Below, piece after piece: positions 13,858 to 15,239 of a stretch of DNA of 15,239 bases; the first letter of the stretch is position 1; every line of letters starts with the position of its first letter. The stretch spans positions 1 to 15,239 of the forward strand of contig JAAVAG010000182.1 of NCBI GenBank assembly GCA_014804185.1, read 5' to 3'. The notes beneath the pieces are model-generated. The model was not told where the DNA came from and ran no database searches. It was given only the letters and a program-made list of their open reading frames with translations. This stretch comes from Lachnospiraceae bacterium. Its GTDB lineage: Bacteria; Bacillota; Clostridia; Lachnospirales; Lachnospiraceae. Made by a program: the position numbers and the translations under genes.

Positions 13858-13896
13858 CAGAGCCATATGCGCATGAAGCAGGCGCGTATGGCTCTG
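13858..13896 (+). terminator. Long stem-loop after the RNHCP gene
   Basis: CAGAGCCATATGCGC (13858-13872) pairs with GCGCGTATGGCTCTG (13882-13896): 15 base pairs with one G-T and a 9-base loop. It lies 10 bases after the stop. The only T run (13909-13913) is 12 bases too far for a textbook intrinsic terminator, yet position and strength suggest it ends the transcript or protects its 3' end. Confidence 0.55.
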
Positions 13897-13978
13897 CTTA
13901 TGTGCCGGTTTTTCTCCGCAGCGATAACGGGGAATGGCAGAAAAGCGCCGTGATATGTGATCGGAGTTGAATAATAGA

Positions 13979-14007
13979 TTGTGAAATAAAAATGGATAGG
14001 ATATAAT
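13979..14007 (+). promoter_or_regulatory. Sigma-A promoter of the AAA-ATPase-like gene
   Basis: TTGTGA (13979-13984), a 17-base A-rich spacer and a perfect TATAAT (14002-14007). Initiation near 14014 leaves about 28 bases to the start codon. The elements match those of the two-component operon promoter at 1619-1647 exactly. Confidence 0.82.
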
Positions 14008-14041
14008 AAGAAAGCAGGAAACGAAACGGGGAGGTGCGATG

Positions 14042-15239
14042 ATGCCGGAGAAAAAACCATTGCCGATAGGCGTTGAGAATTTTGAAGATATGAAAAGAAG
14101 CGGTTATTACTATGTGGATAAGACGCTGCTGATCAAGGAACTGCTGGATCTGCAGGGAAAAGTAAACCTGTTTACCCGTCCCAGACGTTTCGGAAAGACG
14201 CTGAATCTCAGCATGCTCCGGTATTTTTTTGAGGATACCGGGGATGCGGAGAAAAACGCGCAGAACAGGGCGCTTTTTCAAGGACTGAAGATTATGGAGG
14301 CCGGTGGGGAATATACCGGTCACATGGGGAAGTATCCGGTAATCAACCTGACATTAAAGTCGGCAAAGCAGGAAAACTTTGACACGGCGTACTATATGAT
14401 ACAGACGGCAGTCAGTACGGAGTTTGAAAGGCATCGGAGGATTGTGGAATGCGGAAAGGCCAGCCTTTCTTTAAAAGAATATGAGCAGTATATTGAAATT
14501 GCAGAGGGAAAGGCGGAGGAAAGAACCGTCAGGAATTCTTTGCAGTTATTTTGTCGGTGTATGCATAAAATTATGGGTAAAAACACCGTCATCTTGATCG
14601 ACGAATACGATGTGCCGCTGGAAAATGCATATTTCCGGGGATTTTACGGGGAGATGGTGGATTTTATCCGCTCGCTGTTTGAATCTGCCCTGAAGACCAA
14701 TGACTGCCTGCAGTTTGCGGTAATCACTGGCTGCCTGCGTATTTCGAAAGAAAGCATTTTCACCGGACTAAACCATTTGAGGATTATTTCAGTACTGGAC
14801 CAGAGATATAGTGAGCATTTTGGCTTTACAGAACCGGAAGTGCGGCAGATCATGTCTTATTACAATGCGGAAAGCCGCTTTTCCACCATGAAAGAGTGGT
14901 ATGATGGATATACCTTTGGGAATACGGAGGTCTACAATCCATGGAGTGTGATTAACTTTATGTATGATCTGTTTGCGGATATCAACGCTTTTCCCCGGCC
15001 CTACTGGATCAACACCAGTTCCAATGACATCGTAAAGGACATGATCGCGCAGGCAGACCGGGAGACGAAAGGGCAGATCGAGGCGCTTTTGCGCGGTGAT
15101 ACACTGGATATCCAGGTGCATGAAGAAGTAACGTATGAGGATATGTACGGCAGGGGTGAAAATCTGTGGAACTTCCTTTATTTTACCGGGTATCTGACGA
15201 AAAAAAGCGAATACTTTAAAGAGTCCTCCGTGTTTTTGC
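14042..15239 (+). CDS. AAA-ATPase-like protein (DUF1703/PD-(D/E)XK type), 3' end missing
   Basis: 399 codons are visible and the frame is open at the window edge. The start is typical of this family: PLPIGVENFEDM, then YYYVDKT. A P-loop of unusual form, RPRRFGKT, is at 46-53 (Walker A), and VILIDEYDVP holds the Walker B Asp187. Later landmarks include ITGCLRISKESIFTGLN and EWYDGYTFG with NPWSVINF. Family members usually run to 500-580 residues and end in a PD-(D/E)XK_9 nuclease-like domain, which would lie beyond the window. Clostridia and Bacteroidetes often carry many copies; function is unknown, with nucleic-acid or defence roles proposed. GGGGAGG (14028-14034) favours the ATG at 14042; the ATG at 14039, in frame, is the alternative. 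It has its own promoter and stands alone. Confidence 0.9.
   Translation, partial: MPEKKPLPIGVENFEDMKRSGYYYVDKTLLIKELLDLQGKVNLFTRPRRFGKTLNLSMLRYFFEDTGDAEKNAQNRALFQGLKIMEAGGEYTGHMGKYPVINLTLKSAKQENFDTAYYMIQTAVSTEFERHRRIVECGKASLSLKEYEQYIEIAEGKAEERTVRNSLQLFCRCMHKIMGKNTVILIDEYDVPLENAYFRGFYGEMVDFIRSLFESALKTNDCLQFAVITGCLRISKESIFTGLNHLRIISVLDQRYSEHFGFTEPEVRQIMSYYNAESRFSTMKEWYDGYTFGNTEVYNPWSVINFMYDLFADINAFPRPYWINTSSNDIVKDMIAQADRETKGQIEALLRGDTLDIQVHEEVTYEDMYGRGENLWNFLYFTGYLTKKSEYFKESSVFL

Noticed and set aside
1..15239. CRISPR arrays, tRNA or rRNA genes, transposases, phage genes, or restriction and toxin-antitoxin modules.
   Set aside because: No spaced direct repeats, cloverleaf-like segments, transposase motifs or matching small paired genes were seen on either strand. 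The CD3324/RNHCP pair was considered as toxin-antitoxin but has no toxin-like features.

Overview
The window looks like chromosomal DNA from an anaerobic Firmicute of class Clostridia, most likely a Lachnospiraceae-type gut bacterium. This is inferred from the gene families (a NifU/MnmA pair, a CD3324-family regulator with an RNHCP protein, a solute-binding lipoprotein with a propeller-like front half, an AAA-ATPase-like protein of the DUF1703 type), from strong AGGAGG-type ribosome binding sites, and from G/C-rich third codon positions. That codon bias also produces many long antisense shadow reading frames. I saw no rRNA, tRNA, CRISPR array, insertion sequence or phage gene. Assignments rest on motif reading, without database searches.

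Layout: (1) 1-1482 (+): the end of a NifU/IscU-like Fe-S scaffold gene and mnmA, a sulfur-transfer pair closed by a strong intrinsic terminator at 1531-1578. (2) 1619-4925 (+): a sigma-A promoter and a four-gene operon: LytTR response regulator, AgrC/GHKL-type histidine kinase, YhfC-like intramembrane protease and a small DUF3887-like lipoprotein. The first three genes are joined by 4-base ATGA overlaps. (3) 5050-5598 (+): a conserved protein of unknown function, facing a shared terminator hairpin. (4) 9044 down to 5696 (-): a three-gene operon of a GT2-GtrA fusion glycosyltransferase, a membrane-anchored NAGPA-type phosphodiester glycosidase and an anchored extracytoplasmic protein. It starts from a near-consensus promoter and suggests cell-surface glycopolymer work. 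(5) 9203-9658 (+): a DUF2752 membrane protein, convergent with a PHP-family histidinol-phosphatase-like gene (10494-9673, -). (6) 10655-12886 (+): a 743-residue orphan solute-binding lipoprotein with no permease nearby. (7) 13114-13847 (+): a CD3324-like HTH regulator and an RNHCP zinc-ribbon-like protein, overlapping by 4 bases and using GTG and TTG starts, behind a leader with two mutually exclusive hairpins. (8) 14042 to the window end (+): an AAA-ATPase-like protein with its own strong promoter, cut by the window edge.

The most interesting unit is region 2. It has the sensor/regulator half of an Agr-like peptide-sensing system, but where agr carries the AgrB protease and a propeptide it carries a glutamic-type intramembrane protease and a lipoprotein. 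The surface-glycan operon (region 4) and the possible attenuator before the CD3324/RNHCP pair follow. The rest is ordinary housekeeping or known but uncharacterised families.
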